A program made the translations under genes and the position numbers. Shown piece after piece: positions 17,523 through 25,782 of a stretch of DNA of 64,000 nt. Position 1 is the first letter of the stretch; each line of letters opens with the position of its first letter. The notes under the pieces are model-generated. The model was not told the DNA's origin. It did not search any database and worked only from the letters and a program-made list of their open reading frames with translations. Source of the stretch: Aldehydirespirator sp965248735 (GTDB lineage Bacteria; Actinomycetota; Acidimicrobiia; Acidimicrobiales; Aldehydirespiratoraceae); assembly GCA_965248735.1 (NCBI GenBank), contig OZ252146.1, forward strand, positions 186,001 through 250,000, read 5' to 3'.

Positions 17523-18032
17523 CTAGACGATGGGGGCAGGAACGCGCTCGCCGTCAGCCACTATTGGCCCGGTGAGCCGCTGCGCGAGTCCAGGATCCGA
17601 ATAGGTCTCCGCTGTGACCCGCCATTCCCGCAGTGCCTGCTCGACGGGTGCGAGATCATCGGTCTCAGCCGCTTCCGCCATCAGCCGGGACAGCTCCTCG
17701 GCGAACAGCCTTCTGTCGCACTCGGGGAGGACGGCCACCCACGACAACTCGCGCCCGACGGCGCTGTCTGCGTCGTCAAGGCTGCCGTCAACCGAGGGCG
17801 GGCCCTCGTCGCTGCTCACGGCGAAAGCATAATCCTGTCCCGATTGCCGGGGGCGAGAGTGCGTACGGTGCTGCCCCTTGACGCGCTCGATGAGCGCCTC
17901 TGCCGTCACGCCATCGGTGTAGGGCTCGTTGTCGCCACATCGCCGCTGATGCTCCGCCCATGCCCGGGCGCGGGCAGCCTCAAGGCCGACCGGAAGCACT
18001 CCATCGGGATCGGGCATGGTCTCGCCAGTCAT
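17523..18032 (-). CDS. Probable antitoxin of the RelE-like pair
   Basis: A 169-residue acidic protein from ATG 18032, preceded by an AGGAGAGG-type ribosome site. I do not recognise a named DNA-binding domain. The N-terminal half is polar (RRCGDNEPYTDG). The C-terminal helix (LPECDRRLFAEELSRLMAEA, then VEQALREWRVTAETY) resembles the toxin-binding region of long antitoxins paired with RelE-like toxins. Its role rests on the 5-bp spacing to the toxin. A perfect TATAAT lies upstream on the minus strand at 18110-18105. Confidence 0.68.
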   Translation of the reverse strand: MTGETMPDPDGVLPVGLEAARARAWAEHQRRCGDNEPYTDGVTAEALIERVKGQHRTHSRPRQSGQDYAFAVSSDEGPPSVDGSLDDADSAVGRELSWVAVLPECDRRLFAEELSRLMAEAAETDDLAPVEQALREWRVTAETYSDPGLAQRLTGPIVADGERVPAPIV

Positions 18033-18045
18033 CGCCTCTCCTCTC

Positions 18046-18183
18046 GCTCAGACCATTCCTCGTCCAAGGACATCGACACAATACTTGACATAGCTTCTAA
18101 AGCTATTATAGCTGTCTTAATGATAACCATTGCTATATCAAATCGCAATATAAAATAGCAACATTGTCTGTTATTCTTGAGCC
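18046..18183. promoter_or_regulatory. AT-rich divergent promoter region with a palindrome
   Basis: This region separates the leftward toxin-antitoxin operon from the rightward RNA ligase gene and is sharply AT-richer than its surroundings. AGCTAT-t-ATAGCT at 18101-18113 is a perfect 6-bp inverted repeat. On the minus strand it contains TATAAT (18110-18105). On the plus strand TTGACA at 18085-18090 is followed 16 bp later by TATAGC. A repressor bound here, such as the antitoxin, could control both directions. Confidence 0.55.
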
Positions 18184-19398
18184 GTGGCTCACCTTCGGGA
18201 TGTCTGCGACCCCGCCCTCGTCGACGAGGCGATCGGCGCAGGGTTCGTGTCGGTCCAGACGGACGGCCGGCTGAGGATCCTCAACTACACGGCCAAGGCG
18301 ACGTATTCGAGGCACTGGAACGAGGCGACCGTCGCCTGCCGGGGCCTCATCCTCGACGACGCCGACCGGGTGGTGGCGAGGCCGTTCCCGAAGTTCTTCG
18401 GACCGTCGGAGCCGGACGCTCCCGCAATCCCCACAGGACGGCAGATGGAGGTCACCGCGAAGCTGGACGGGTCGCTCGGGATCGCCTACACGCACCCCGA
18501 AGGCGACGTCCGGTTGGCGACGCGGGGATCGTTGGCCTCCGACCAGGCCATCGAGGCGACCCGCATCTGGCACGAGAAGTACCGGCACGTCGCGATTCCC
18601 GAACGGGTCACGCCCCTGTTCGAGATCATCTACCCCGACAACCGCGTCGTGCTCGACTACGGCGAGATGCGCGATCTGGTCCTGATCGCGCTCATCGACA
18701 CCGAGACGGGCGCCGACATCGACTCCGCTGCCGTTGCCTGGTCCGGGCCTCGGGCCGAGACGGTGAGCTTCGCAGACTTCGGAGCGCTACTGGACCGCAT
18801 CGCATCCGTCAACGAATCGGACCGCGAGGGCTACGTGGCCCGATTCGCGGCGGACGAGGCTCGGCCGCACACCCGTTTCAAGTTGAAGTTCCCCGCCTAT
18901 GTCGCCGCCCACCGAGTGGTCTTCGGGCTCACCTCTGTGCGCGTCTGGGAGGCCGCGGCGGTGAGCGCCGCTGCCCGGATGGACGTGTCGACGAAGGCCA
19001 TGACCTCGCGCCTCAGGCTCGACCCCAAGACAGTTGCCGGACTCCTGGGCCATGGCGACAACCCTGTGAAGGGCTTGCGCGGCACGCTTCCCGAGGAGTT
19101 CCTGCCCTGGTATGACGCGGCGGTCGCAGAGGTCACGGCGAAGGCCGACGAGCGGATATGCCTCTACGAATCACTGACCCGCCAAGCGGCAACGGACGCT
19201 GCCGACGACTCTGATCGTGCCTTCGCGGCCGCAGCACAGCGGCTCGCCGCGGACAACGACGTGCATCCCGGCCCGATCTTCGCTCTCCGCAACGGGCGAG
19301 CGGATGCGCGACTCGCCATCTGGGGCCAGACCAAGCCGAGCGGCCACGGCGACCCTGCGACAGCCAGCAGCCTGCGCGACAGACTGGGGGACATCTAA
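18184..19398 (+). CDS. T4 Rnl1-type RNA ligase
   Basis: A 404-residue protein from GTG 18184. Nucleotidyltransferase motifs are in order: motif I K93-L-D-G-S (the lysine that takes AMP), a RGSLA element just after, motif III/IIIa PLFEIIYP (E147), motif IV EGYV (E215) and motif V KLKFPAY (K233, K235). The N-terminal CRGLILDD and VARPFPKFF are typical of Rnl1-family ligases, which seal 5'-phosphate/3'-hydroxyl RNA ends. The C-terminal 160 residues are helical and may give substrate specificity. All catalytic residues appear present. It is divergent from a RelE-like pair across a shared promoter region, suggesting RNA repair in a defence context (inference). Confidence 0.9.
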   Translation: MAHLRDVCDPALVDEAIGAGFVSVQTDGRLRILNYTAKATYSRHWNEATVACRGLILDDADRVVARPFPKFFGPSEPDAPAIPTGRQMEVTAKLDGSLGIAYTHPEGDVRLATRGSLASDQAIEATRIWHEKYRHVAIPERVTPLFEIIYPDNRVVLDYGEMRDLVLIALIDTETGADIDSAAVAWSGPRAETVSFADFGALLDRIASVNESDREGYVARFAADEARPHTRFKLKFPAYVAAHRVVFGLTSVRVWEAAAVSAAARMDVSTKAMTSRLRLDPKTVAGLLGHGDNPVKGLRGTLPEEFLPWYDAAVAEVTAKADERICLYESLTRQAATDAADDSDRAFAAAAQRLAADNDVHPGPIFALRNGRADARLAIWGQTKPSGHGDPATASSLRDRLGDI

Positions 19399-19462
19399 TA
19401 CAAGAATTTCCCTCTGCGCTAATGCAATATTTTCCACACTTCGCCTGTGCCTGTGCCTGCCC

Positions 19463-20083
19463 TCAGGTGGGCGGCGGGGGCTCTCGGCCGGGGCGGGCTT
19501 CGACGATGTGGCCGATGTCGTTGTAGGCGCGCCACTCGCCGCTTCGGGCGTGCCAGAACCGGCGTCCGCTGAGCCTTTCGAGGGCGAGGCCGTAGCAGTG
19601 GAAGTTGGTCGCTGCGCCCTCGATGTGGATCGAATGCACATCGTCTCCGAGCATCGCCACCCCGCTGCCCCGCTCGACCACCACCTCGTGCTGCACCTGC
19701 GGCTCGCCTCCGCCTGCGCAGGGGCCGTACAGGCGGTTCAGCTCCTGGCCCCGCAACCCCACGATCACCGCCCAGGCCTTGTGCTCGTGCGGAGGTGCCG
19801 ACGTGCCGTCGGCCACGCACTGCACGTACAGCGCCAGCTCGTCGTGGTCGTTCTGCGCGATCCGGTAGCTCACCGAGCTCTGCGGAGAATCCGGGGACGG
19901 GAAGTTATCGTCATCGAACAGGTCGTCGCGCTCGGCCAACAGCAGCAGCCGGTCCTTGATGCGCTCCACGCCGGCCCGGTCGATGCCCCCGTGCTCGCGG
20001 CCAACAGCGTCGATCTTGGCGATGTCGTCCATCGCGTCCGCGACCGCCGCGGCTCGCTCGGCTGCCCGGTCCCTCTCGCTCAT
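19463..20083 (-). CDS. Cysteine-dioxygenase-like cupin protein
   Basis: A 206-residue protein from ATG 20083. The double-stranded beta-helix core carries the metal-binding pattern PPHEHKAWAV (first two histidines) with a later D-V-H-S-I-H (DDVHSIHIEG), as in cysteine dioxygenase-like and predicted metal-dependent cupins. The N-terminal 60 residues are helical. The substrate is unknown; thiol oxidation is a guess from the family. The gene is convergent with the RNA ligase gene. Confidence 0.78.
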   Translation of the reverse strand: MSERDRAAERAAAVADAMDDIAKIDAVGREHGGIDRAGVERIKDRLLLLAERDDLFDDDNFPSPDSPQSSVSYRIAQNDHDELALYVQCVADGTSAPPHEHKAWAVIVGLRGQELNRLYGPCAGGGEPQVQHEVVVERGSGVAMLGDDVHSIHIEGAATNFHCYGLALERLSGRRFWHARSGEWRAYNDIGHIVEARPGREPPPPT

Positions 20084-20340
20084 GGCTCCCTCGGCTCAAC
20101 CGTCCAATGCAGCGTATTCGCTACCGAAATCTGTAGAGAAACCCGTCATATAGAAGCAATACCCGTGCAGATTTGTGGCGAGCTTGCCACAGGGCTACTC
20201 ACGGACCGCTCGGGCCACGACCTCGCTCAACGCCCGGCACGTTCGCATGCGACTCACGGCCTACCCGCTCGATCCATTGACACGAGGCTATGTTCGACTC
20301 GCATGACCGCAGTCGGTCCGCCTGGGGAGTCGGGGCACGC

Positions 20341-21636
20341 ATGGCAAACAAGAGGAGCGCCGGCCTGATACTTCACCGACGGAACGCCGACGGTGAGATC
20401 GAAGTGCTGCTGGTGCATCCCGGTGGGCCCTTCTGGGCCGGAAAGGATGCGCATGCCTGGTCGATTCCCAAAGGCGAGTACGACGAAGGCGATGACGCCG
20501 AGACCGTGGCGCTGCGGGAGTTCGAGGAGGAGTTGGGATCTCCGCCGCCGGACGGGTCGAGGCTCTTTCTCGGTGAGTTCGGCCAGTCGAGCCGCAAACG
20601 GATCAGCGCATGGGCGCTTGAGGGGGACTTCGCCGCGACGCATGCGGTCAGCAACACCTTCGAGCTCGAATGGCCTCCTGGCTCGGGCCAGGTCCGCGTG
20701 TACCCGGAGGTAGACAAGGCGGCCTGGTGGACGATCGATTCGGCTCGGACGAAGCTGCACAAACCGCAGGCGCCTCTCCTCGACGCCTTGGCCGAGGTTC
20801 TCGAAGACGACGGCGATGAGGCTTGCGACACGAGCCGAGCGGTCTTGGCTCGGCGGGCGCGGCTCTCGATACTGGCTGGGGGGCACACCGGACCCACCGC
20901 CCATATGGCGCCGGGCTGCGTGCAGGCCAACCTGGTGGTGCTACCCAGGGCCGTCGCCTCGGATTTCATCGCGTTCGCGCTCCGCAATCCCAAGCCGTGC
21001 CCCATCGTGGAGGTGGTGGAGCAGGGCACGGAGGCGGTGCGCTGCGCGCCGGGCAGCGACCTGCGCACCGACGTGCCCCGGTATCGCCTGTTCGTCGACG
21101 GCACCCACGCCGACTCCGCCCCCGACGCCACCGACTGGTGGAGGGACGACCTGGTGTCGGTGCTGCTCGGGTGCAGCTTCAGCTTCGAGGCCGCCCTGAT
21201 GCGGGCCGGGCTGCCGGTGCGCCACATCGAACAGGGCCGCAATGTGCCCATGTACGTCACCGACCGCCAGTGCGACCCTGCCGGGGACTTCGCCGGACCG
21301 CTGGTGGTGTCGATGCGGCCCATGCCCGCGGCGCTGGTCGAGCAGGCCCGGGGGATAACCGAGGCCTATCCGCAGGCCCACGGCGGACCGGTCCATGTCG
21401 GCGACCCAGCCGGGCTGGGCATCTCAGACCTGAACGCCCCGGACTTCGGCGACCCCGTGGACATCCACGACGGCGAGGTGCCGATGTTCTGGGCCTGCGG
21501 CGTCACCCCACAGCTCGCCATAGCCAACGCCGCCCTCGAGATTGCGATCACCCACGAGCCCGGCCACATGTTCATCACCGACCTGCCCGCCAACCCGCAG
21601 CCCGCCAACCTTCAGTCTTGGCAACCACAACCCTAA
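20341..21636 (+). CDS. Nudix hydrolase fused to a DUF1445 (D-glutamate cyclase-like) domain
   Basis: A 431-residue protein from ATG 20341. Residues 1-160 are a Nudix domain (WAGKDAHAWSIPKGEY; Nudix box at 45-67 with REFEEELG, and D in place of the usual E at box position 7). From about 180 (GGHTGPTAHMAPGCVQANLV) to the end it matches DUF1445 putative hydro-lyases (NPKPCPIVE, HIEQGRNVPMY, MRPMP, EPGHMFITD). The DUF1445 start lacks only its usual first residues, and the frame passes through without a stop, so this looks like a true fusion. The Nudix half should hydrolyse a nucleoside-diphosphate compound; the substrate of the second half is unknown. Confidence 0.88.
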   Translation: MANKRSAGLILHRRNADGEIEVLLVHPGGPFWAGKDAHAWSIPKGEYDEGDDAETVALREFEEELGSPPPDGSRLFLGEFGQSSRKRISAWALEGDFAATHAVSNTFELEWPPGSGQVRVYPEVDKAAWWTIDSARTKLHKPQAPLLDALAEVLEDDGDEACDTSRAVLARRARLSILAGGHTGPTAHMAPGCVQANLVVLPRAVASDFIAFALRNPKPCPIVEVVEQGTEAVRCAPGSDLRTDVPRYRLFVDGTHADSAPDATDWWRDDLVSVLLGCSFSFEAALMRAGLPVRHIEQGRNVPMYVTDRQCDPAGDFAGPLVVSMRPMPAALVEQARGITEAYPQAHGGPVHVGDPAGLGISDLNAPDFGDPVDIHDGEVPMFWACGVTPQLAIANAALEIAITHEPGHMFITDLPANPQPANLQSWQPQP

Positions 21637-21832
21637 GCAACACGGCTGGGGTGCGACCACGGCGATGCGTGCCGGCGGCCTTGCAGTGCCAGCCGCGGCC
21701 GTTGCTGTCCAACCGCGACGAGAGGTACGCGACCGTTGACGTGGCAAGCCCGGCACCGGCGCCGACAGCATGCCGGAGCCTCGGTTCTTGGGAACCGCTC
21801 CTCGCCAGACTCCAACCCTTCCCAGACTTCGC

Positions 21833-22768
21833 TCAGGAATCGTGCCCGACACGGCGGAAGTTGCGCCTGAGTTCGGACTCGTACTCGCGCCCCAGGCTCT
21901 CCCAGTTGGCTTCGAGCCAGTCGCTCAGCCTGGTCGTGCCCGTCGGCGCGGCACCGGACGTGAACAGGCCAGACATGAGCTCGTCCACCTCGTCGCGAGT
22001 GAGCACGACGTCCCGTACCATCAGGCCGACCAGCCTCGTCAGGGTGAGGCCAACCGACGGGGGCACGTGCACCAACCGGGCGCGGACGCCCACTGCGGAA
22101 GCAATGAGCCGAATCAGCGCCTTGTAGGAGAACGTCTCCGGCCCGGCGGCGTCGGCTATGGAGCTCTCGCGTTGGGAACCGGCCTCCACCGCCTGGGCCG
22201 CAACGTCTCCGGCGTAGACGGGTTGGACCGGGTAGTCGCCCTTTGCGAACACGGGGTAGAACGGGAATCGCCGCAGCGCCCAGGCCATGTTGTTGAGCAG
22301 CAGGTCGCCAGCGCCGAATATCAGGGTGGGCCTAATGATGGCGTAGGGGACTGCGACATCCTTCAGCGTCTCCTCCACCTGCGCCTTGGCCCTTATATAG
22401 GGCAGGTGGGACTCCAAAGAGGCGTTCGACACGGAGAAGTGGACAACTCGCTTGATGCCCGCCCTCTCGGCAGCATGGAACAGGGTCCTACTGTTCTCGA
22501 CGGCGTGGTCGAAGGTGGTTTGCCCATGTGCGAACCGAATCCAGTAGGTGTTGTAGAGGACGTCCGCTCCCTTCATCGAGCGGCGCAGACCCTCCGGATC
22601 TGAGAAGTCCAAGGGGGCCGCTTCCACTAGGCTGTCGAACTCGTTCCGGCTGTCTGGGTGGCGGGTCAGGGTTCTAACGCTTACACCCTGGTCGATCAGA
22701 TGCCGCGCGACGTATCCGCCTGTGTAGCTGAAGGCGCCGGTGACAACGGCCAGGTCGGGATGTGGCAC
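21833..22768 (-). CDS. NAD(P)-binding epimerase/NmrA-like protein
   Basis: A 311-residue protein from GTG 22768. The N-terminal Rossmann motif VVTGAFSYTGGYVARHL matches the TGxxGxxG pattern of atypical short-chain dehydrogenases. Further family features are ADVLYNTYW, VHFSVSNAS, the Y-x-x-x-K pair in PYIRAKAQVEE, and IIRPTLIFG. Proteins of this type include ubiquinone-biosynthesis NDUFA9-like and NmrA-like members; the substrate cannot be read. It stands alone on the minus strand. Confidence 0.85.
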   Translation of the reverse strand: MPHPDLAVVTGAFSYTGGYVARHLIDQGVSVRTLTRHPDSRNEFDSLVEAAPLDFSDPEGLRRSMKGADVLYNTYWIRFAHGQTTFDHAVENSRTLFHAAERAGIKRVVHFSVSNASLESHLPYIRAKAQVEETLKDVAVPYAIIRPTLIFGAGDLLLNNMAWALRRFPFYPVFAKGDYPVQPVYAGDVAAQAVEAGSQRESSIADAAGPETFSYKALIRLIASAVGVRARLVHVPPSVGLTLTRLVGLMVRDVVLTRDEVDELMSGLFTSGAAPTGTTRLSDWLEANWESLGREYESELRRNFRRVGHDS

Positions 22769-22942
22769 TGTCTAAGCCTGCTCTGCGCGCCCACGGAAGC
22801 CAACCATGATCAGCATGACCTCCAAGCCGACCACAGCTGAGCCGTCATCTGGTTGCTCTCATCTGTGGCTCCCATATTCTCGTAGAAGTCTGGGTATATC
22901 CCAGGTTTCTGCCAAGATTTGCGTGGAGACGCGGAGGCGGCC

Positions 22943-23374
22943 ATGCGAGAGATGACCACCGAGGAGGCGCTGGAGTTCCTCAGCGTCGGCACCCGTACCG
23001 CCAAGGTGGCCTGGGTCGCCTCCGACGGGCGGCCCCACGTGGCGCCGATCTGGTTCATCGTCGAGGGCGGCGACATCCTGTTCGCCACCAGCGCCGAGGC
23101 CGGCAAGTCCCGGGCCATGCGGCGGGACCCCCGCGTCTCGCTGGTGGTCGATGTCGAGGAGCCCCCCTACGCGTTCGTGAAGGTGGACGGCACCGTCGAG
23201 ATCACCGAGGATCTCGACGAGGTGCTGAGAGTGGCCACCCTCGCCGGGGGCCGCTACATGGGCGCCGAGGAGGCCGAGGCCTTCGGCGCCCGTAACGGTG
23301 TGCCCGGCGAGTGCTTGGTCCGACTCCGGCCCTCAAGCATCGCCGGCTTCGACGGGATCTCGGACTGGGACTGA
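22943..23374 (+). CDS. PPOX-class F420/FMN-dependent oxidoreductase
   Basis: A 143-residue protein from ATG 22943. The split-barrel flavin-binding pattern is clear: TRTAKVAWVASDGRPHVAPIWF, GGDILFATS, KSRAMRRDPRVSLVVD and a C-terminal RLRPSSIAGFD. Actinobacterial members bind F420 and reduce varied small molecules. It lies 3 bp before the 2OG-Fe(II) oxygenase gene, so the two are probably co-transcribed. Confidence 0.88.
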   Translation: MREMTTEEALEFLSVGTRTAKVAWVASDGRPHVAPIWFIVEGGDILFATSAEAGKSRAMRRDPRVSLVVDVEEPPYAFVKVDGTVEITEDLDEVLRVATLAGGRYMGAEEAEAFGARNGVPGECLVRLRPSSIAGFDGISDWD

Positions 23375-23377
23375 GCC

Positions 23378-24346
23378 GTGATCACCATCCCCGTCATCGA
23401 CATCTCGCCCTTCGAGGCGGGCGGGCCCGGCGCGGGGGCCGTCGTCGACGCAGTCCGGGCCGCTTGCGAGGAGCACGGGTTCTTTGTGGTGGCGGGTCAC
23501 GGCATCGCGCCCGACGTCAATGAGGACCTCGACAGAGCCTGCCGAGCCTTCTTCAGCCGGCCCCTTCAGGAGAAATCGGCGTTCACCCCCGAAGACGGGG
23601 AGCGGAAGCGGGGCTGGTGGGGTGTCGGCGCCATGGCCACAGCCCGCAGCCTGGGCCTCGAGAGCCCGCCGGACTTCATGGAGTACCTGGGCTTCGGCCC
23701 GGAACTCCCGGACGCCAAGCGAGCCGAGTACGCCCGCCGGGGCGTCAAGCACGTCGACAACTTCTTCGCTCCCAACGTCTGGCCCGACACCGAGAGGCTG
23801 CGCCATGCCATGGAGCGCTACCACGCCGAGGCCGCCGCGCTCGGCTTCCGGCTGCTGCGGATCTTCGCAACAGCCCTGGACTTGCCCCCCGACTGGTTCG
23901 ACGACAAGTTCGAGCAACCCGGCTCGTCGCTGTTCGTGAACTACTACCCGGCCACGGTCACCGGACCCGAGCCCGGCCAGTTCCGCCGGGGCCAGCACAC
24001 CGACTACGGAGCCCTGACCGTGCTCTACACCGACGAGGAGTCCGGGCTCCAGGTCCAAGGGCCCGACGGCGAATGGTGCGATGTCCCCGTTGTTCCCGAC
24101 ACCTACGTCATCAACATCGGAGACCTGATGGCCCGCTGGAGCAACCACCGATGGCGCTCGAGCATGCACCGGGTGGTCTGCCCGGCGGACACCAGCATCG
24201 ACCGGCTGTCGGTGCCGCTGTTCTTCAATCCCAGCCTCGACGCCCAGGTCCGGTGCGTGCCCACCTGCCTGGCGCCCGGCGAGCCGCCCGGCGAGCCGGT
24301 CACCTCGGGCGAATGGATCGCCAGAAAGACCTACGCCACCACCTGA
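23378..24346 (+). CDS. 2-oxoglutarate/Fe(II) oxygenase (isopenicillin N synthase-like)
   Basis: A 322-residue protein from GTG 23378, 3 bp after the F420-type gene. The N-terminal DIOX_N region reads PVIDISPFE and EEHGFFVVAGHGI. The iron facial triad is HTDYGALT (H and D) and the distal H in SMHRVV, with the 2OG-binding R in DRLSVPLFF. It is a soluble oxygenase acting on an unknown small molecule. A paralogue lies on the opposite strand immediately downstream (24422-25423). Confidence 0.9.
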   Translation: MITIPVIDISPFEAGGPGAGAVVDAVRAACEEHGFFVVAGHGIAPDVNEDLDRACRAFFSRPLQEKSAFTPEDGERKRGWWGVGAMATARSLGLESPPDFMEYLGFGPELPDAKRAEYARRGVKHVDNFFAPNVWPDTERLRHAMERYHAEAAALGFRLLRIFATALDLPPDWFDDKFEQPGSSLFVNYYPATVTGPEPGQFRRGQHTDYGALTVLYTDEESGLQVQGPDGEWCDVPVVPDTYVINIGDLMARWSNHRWRSSMHRVVCPADTSIDRLSVPLFFNPSLDAQVRCVPTCLAPGEPPGEPVTSGEWIARKTYATT

Positions 24347-24421
24347 AGACTCACCAGCGGATCCTCTCGACCATCGAGATGGTTCTGGCCAGTCCGACTG
24401 ATCGGGCGTCAGCCCAGCACC

Positions 24422-25423
24422 TCAGTTGTAGTTGGTGGTCTTCGCGATCATCGACTCCAGCCACTCCCCCGAGGTGGTGGGCTCGTAGCGGGGCGGGTCG
24501 TCGGGCGAGGTGCAGGTGGGGATGCACTCGATGCAGGCGTCGTAGGTGGGCTGATGGAAGAAGGCCACCGAGATGCGCTCGCCCCAGGCCCCGTCGGCCG
24601 CCACCACCCGATGCAGGGTGGAGACCCAGCGGTCGTTGGTCCAGGCCGCCATCAGGTCGCCGATGTTCACCACGAAGGATCCCTCAACAACCGGAACGTC
24701 CTCCCACTCGCCCTCCGGGGACATGATCTGCAGGCCGGGCTCGCCGTCGTGGTACAGGATCGTGAGACTGCCCCAGTCCGAGTGCGGTCCCCGCCGGAAC
24801 TGCCCCGGCAGCGGCGGAGCGTCCAACGCCGGATAGCGAAGCGCGGCCAGCCCCGTTATGTGATCGGCGATGGTGTCATCGAACCAGTGCTCGTCCAGGC
24901 CGAGACCCAGCGCCATCAGGCCCATCAGCTTGGCCGCCAGGTCCTCCATGACCGCGTAGTGGGTCTCGAACGCCTCCTTGAATCCAGGGAGCCGCTCGGC
25001 GTCGGGCCAGACGTTGGGAGCGAAGAAATCCTCCCGTCCCTCGCGGAGCCCGGCGCGGCGTGCGGCCTCCCGATCGTCGAACCGGTTGACAAGAAACAGT
25101 TCTGCCAGGTCAGGCGGCGTTTGCTGGCCTCGCGACAGCGCCAGCGTGCTGCTCTGCGCGGGCTTGAAGCCCCGCCGATTGGTCGTAGTGCTCACGAACC
25201 CCATCTTCTCCTCATGCGGCATAGAGAAGAAGGCCCGCGCGGCCGCGTCAATGTCCCGGATCACGTCCTCGGAGACACCGTGCCCGCTGATCACCAGGAA
25301 GCCCACCTCCTCGCAAGCCCGCCTGATCGCGTCCACAGCCTCGTCGCGCCGCGGCCCCGGCTCGAACGCCCCCTCCAGATCAACCAGCGGCACCCGGGAC
25401 ACCACTCCCGTCGAGAGCGTCAT
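24422..25423 (-). CDS. 2-oxoglutarate/Fe(II) oxygenase paralogue
   Basis: A 333-residue protein. The start is ATG 25423, with GGAGGACTT upstream; the frame is open to 25675, but that extension is antisense to a decayed gene. The fold matches its neighbour at 23378: PLVDLEGAFE, EEVGFLVISGHGVS, HSDWGSLTILY (H, D), STLHRVV (H) and ERISVAFF (R). The two share clear similarity over the whole length and converge, suggesting an old inverted duplication. Substrate unknown. Confidence 0.9.
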   Translation of the reverse strand: MTLSTGVVSRVPLVDLEGAFEPGPRRDEAVDAIRRACEEVGFLVISGHGVSEDVIRDIDAAARAFFSMPHEEKMGFVSTTTNRRGFKPAQSSTLALSRGQQTPPDLAELFLVNRFDDREAARRAGLREGREDFFAPNVWPDAERLPGFKEAFETHYAVMEDLAAKLMGLMALGLGLDEHWFDDTIADHITGLAALRYPALDAPPLPGQFRRGPHSDWGSLTILYHDGEPGLQIMSPEGEWEDVPVVEGSFVVNIGDLMAAWTNDRWVSTLHRVVAADGAWGERISVAFFHQPTYDACIECIPTCTSPDDPPRYEPTTSGEWLESMIAKTTNYN

Positions 25424-25502
25424 CGCAAGTCCTCCATGGTCGGCCGTCGTCTTCGGTCGCGGGACTGTAACCGGGACCCGCCCTGTCGCGCCGGCCCAGA
25501 GC

Positions 25503-25770
25503 GGTGCCGTCCAGCACCCCGCATTCCGGCGGGACGCCGGGACGTTCAAGGGCACCTTCAGCGACGACGAGATCGTGGAGATGGTGTTCGCCTGCTCCAT
25601 CTTCAACTGGGGCAACCGGTTCAACATCACCATGAACCTGGACTCCAGCGCCGAGTCCGCGTGTCCGACCGGCATGGAGTACCTACCTGCGCCAAGGGAA
25701 GGAGGTGCACCGCTCCACGGGCGCGGTCACCCCCTCGTCGGTGGCGGAGGTGATGCTGGCCTACGCCTGA
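25503..25770 (+). pseudogene. Decayed carboxymuconolactone decarboxylase/AhpD-like gene
   Basis: A fragment in frame with TFKGTFSDDEIVEMVFACSI and FNWGNRFNIT, followed by SACPTGMEYL, matches the C-terminal half of CMD/AhpD-family proteins. After about 25685 the frame changes and the likely tail (GKEVHRSTGAVTPSSVAEVM, stop at 25768-25770) continues one frame over. The 5' half and a start codon are missing. It is therefore a truncated, frameshifted relic and accounts for most of the 25424-25782 gap. Confidence 0.6.
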
Positions 25771-25782
25771 CCGAGCCCGCCG

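Noticed and set aside
20277..20282. TTGACA as a -35 element for the Nudix fusion gene
   Set aside because: No -10-like hexamer at 16-18 bp downstream; the only TA-rich hexamer is 6 bp away.
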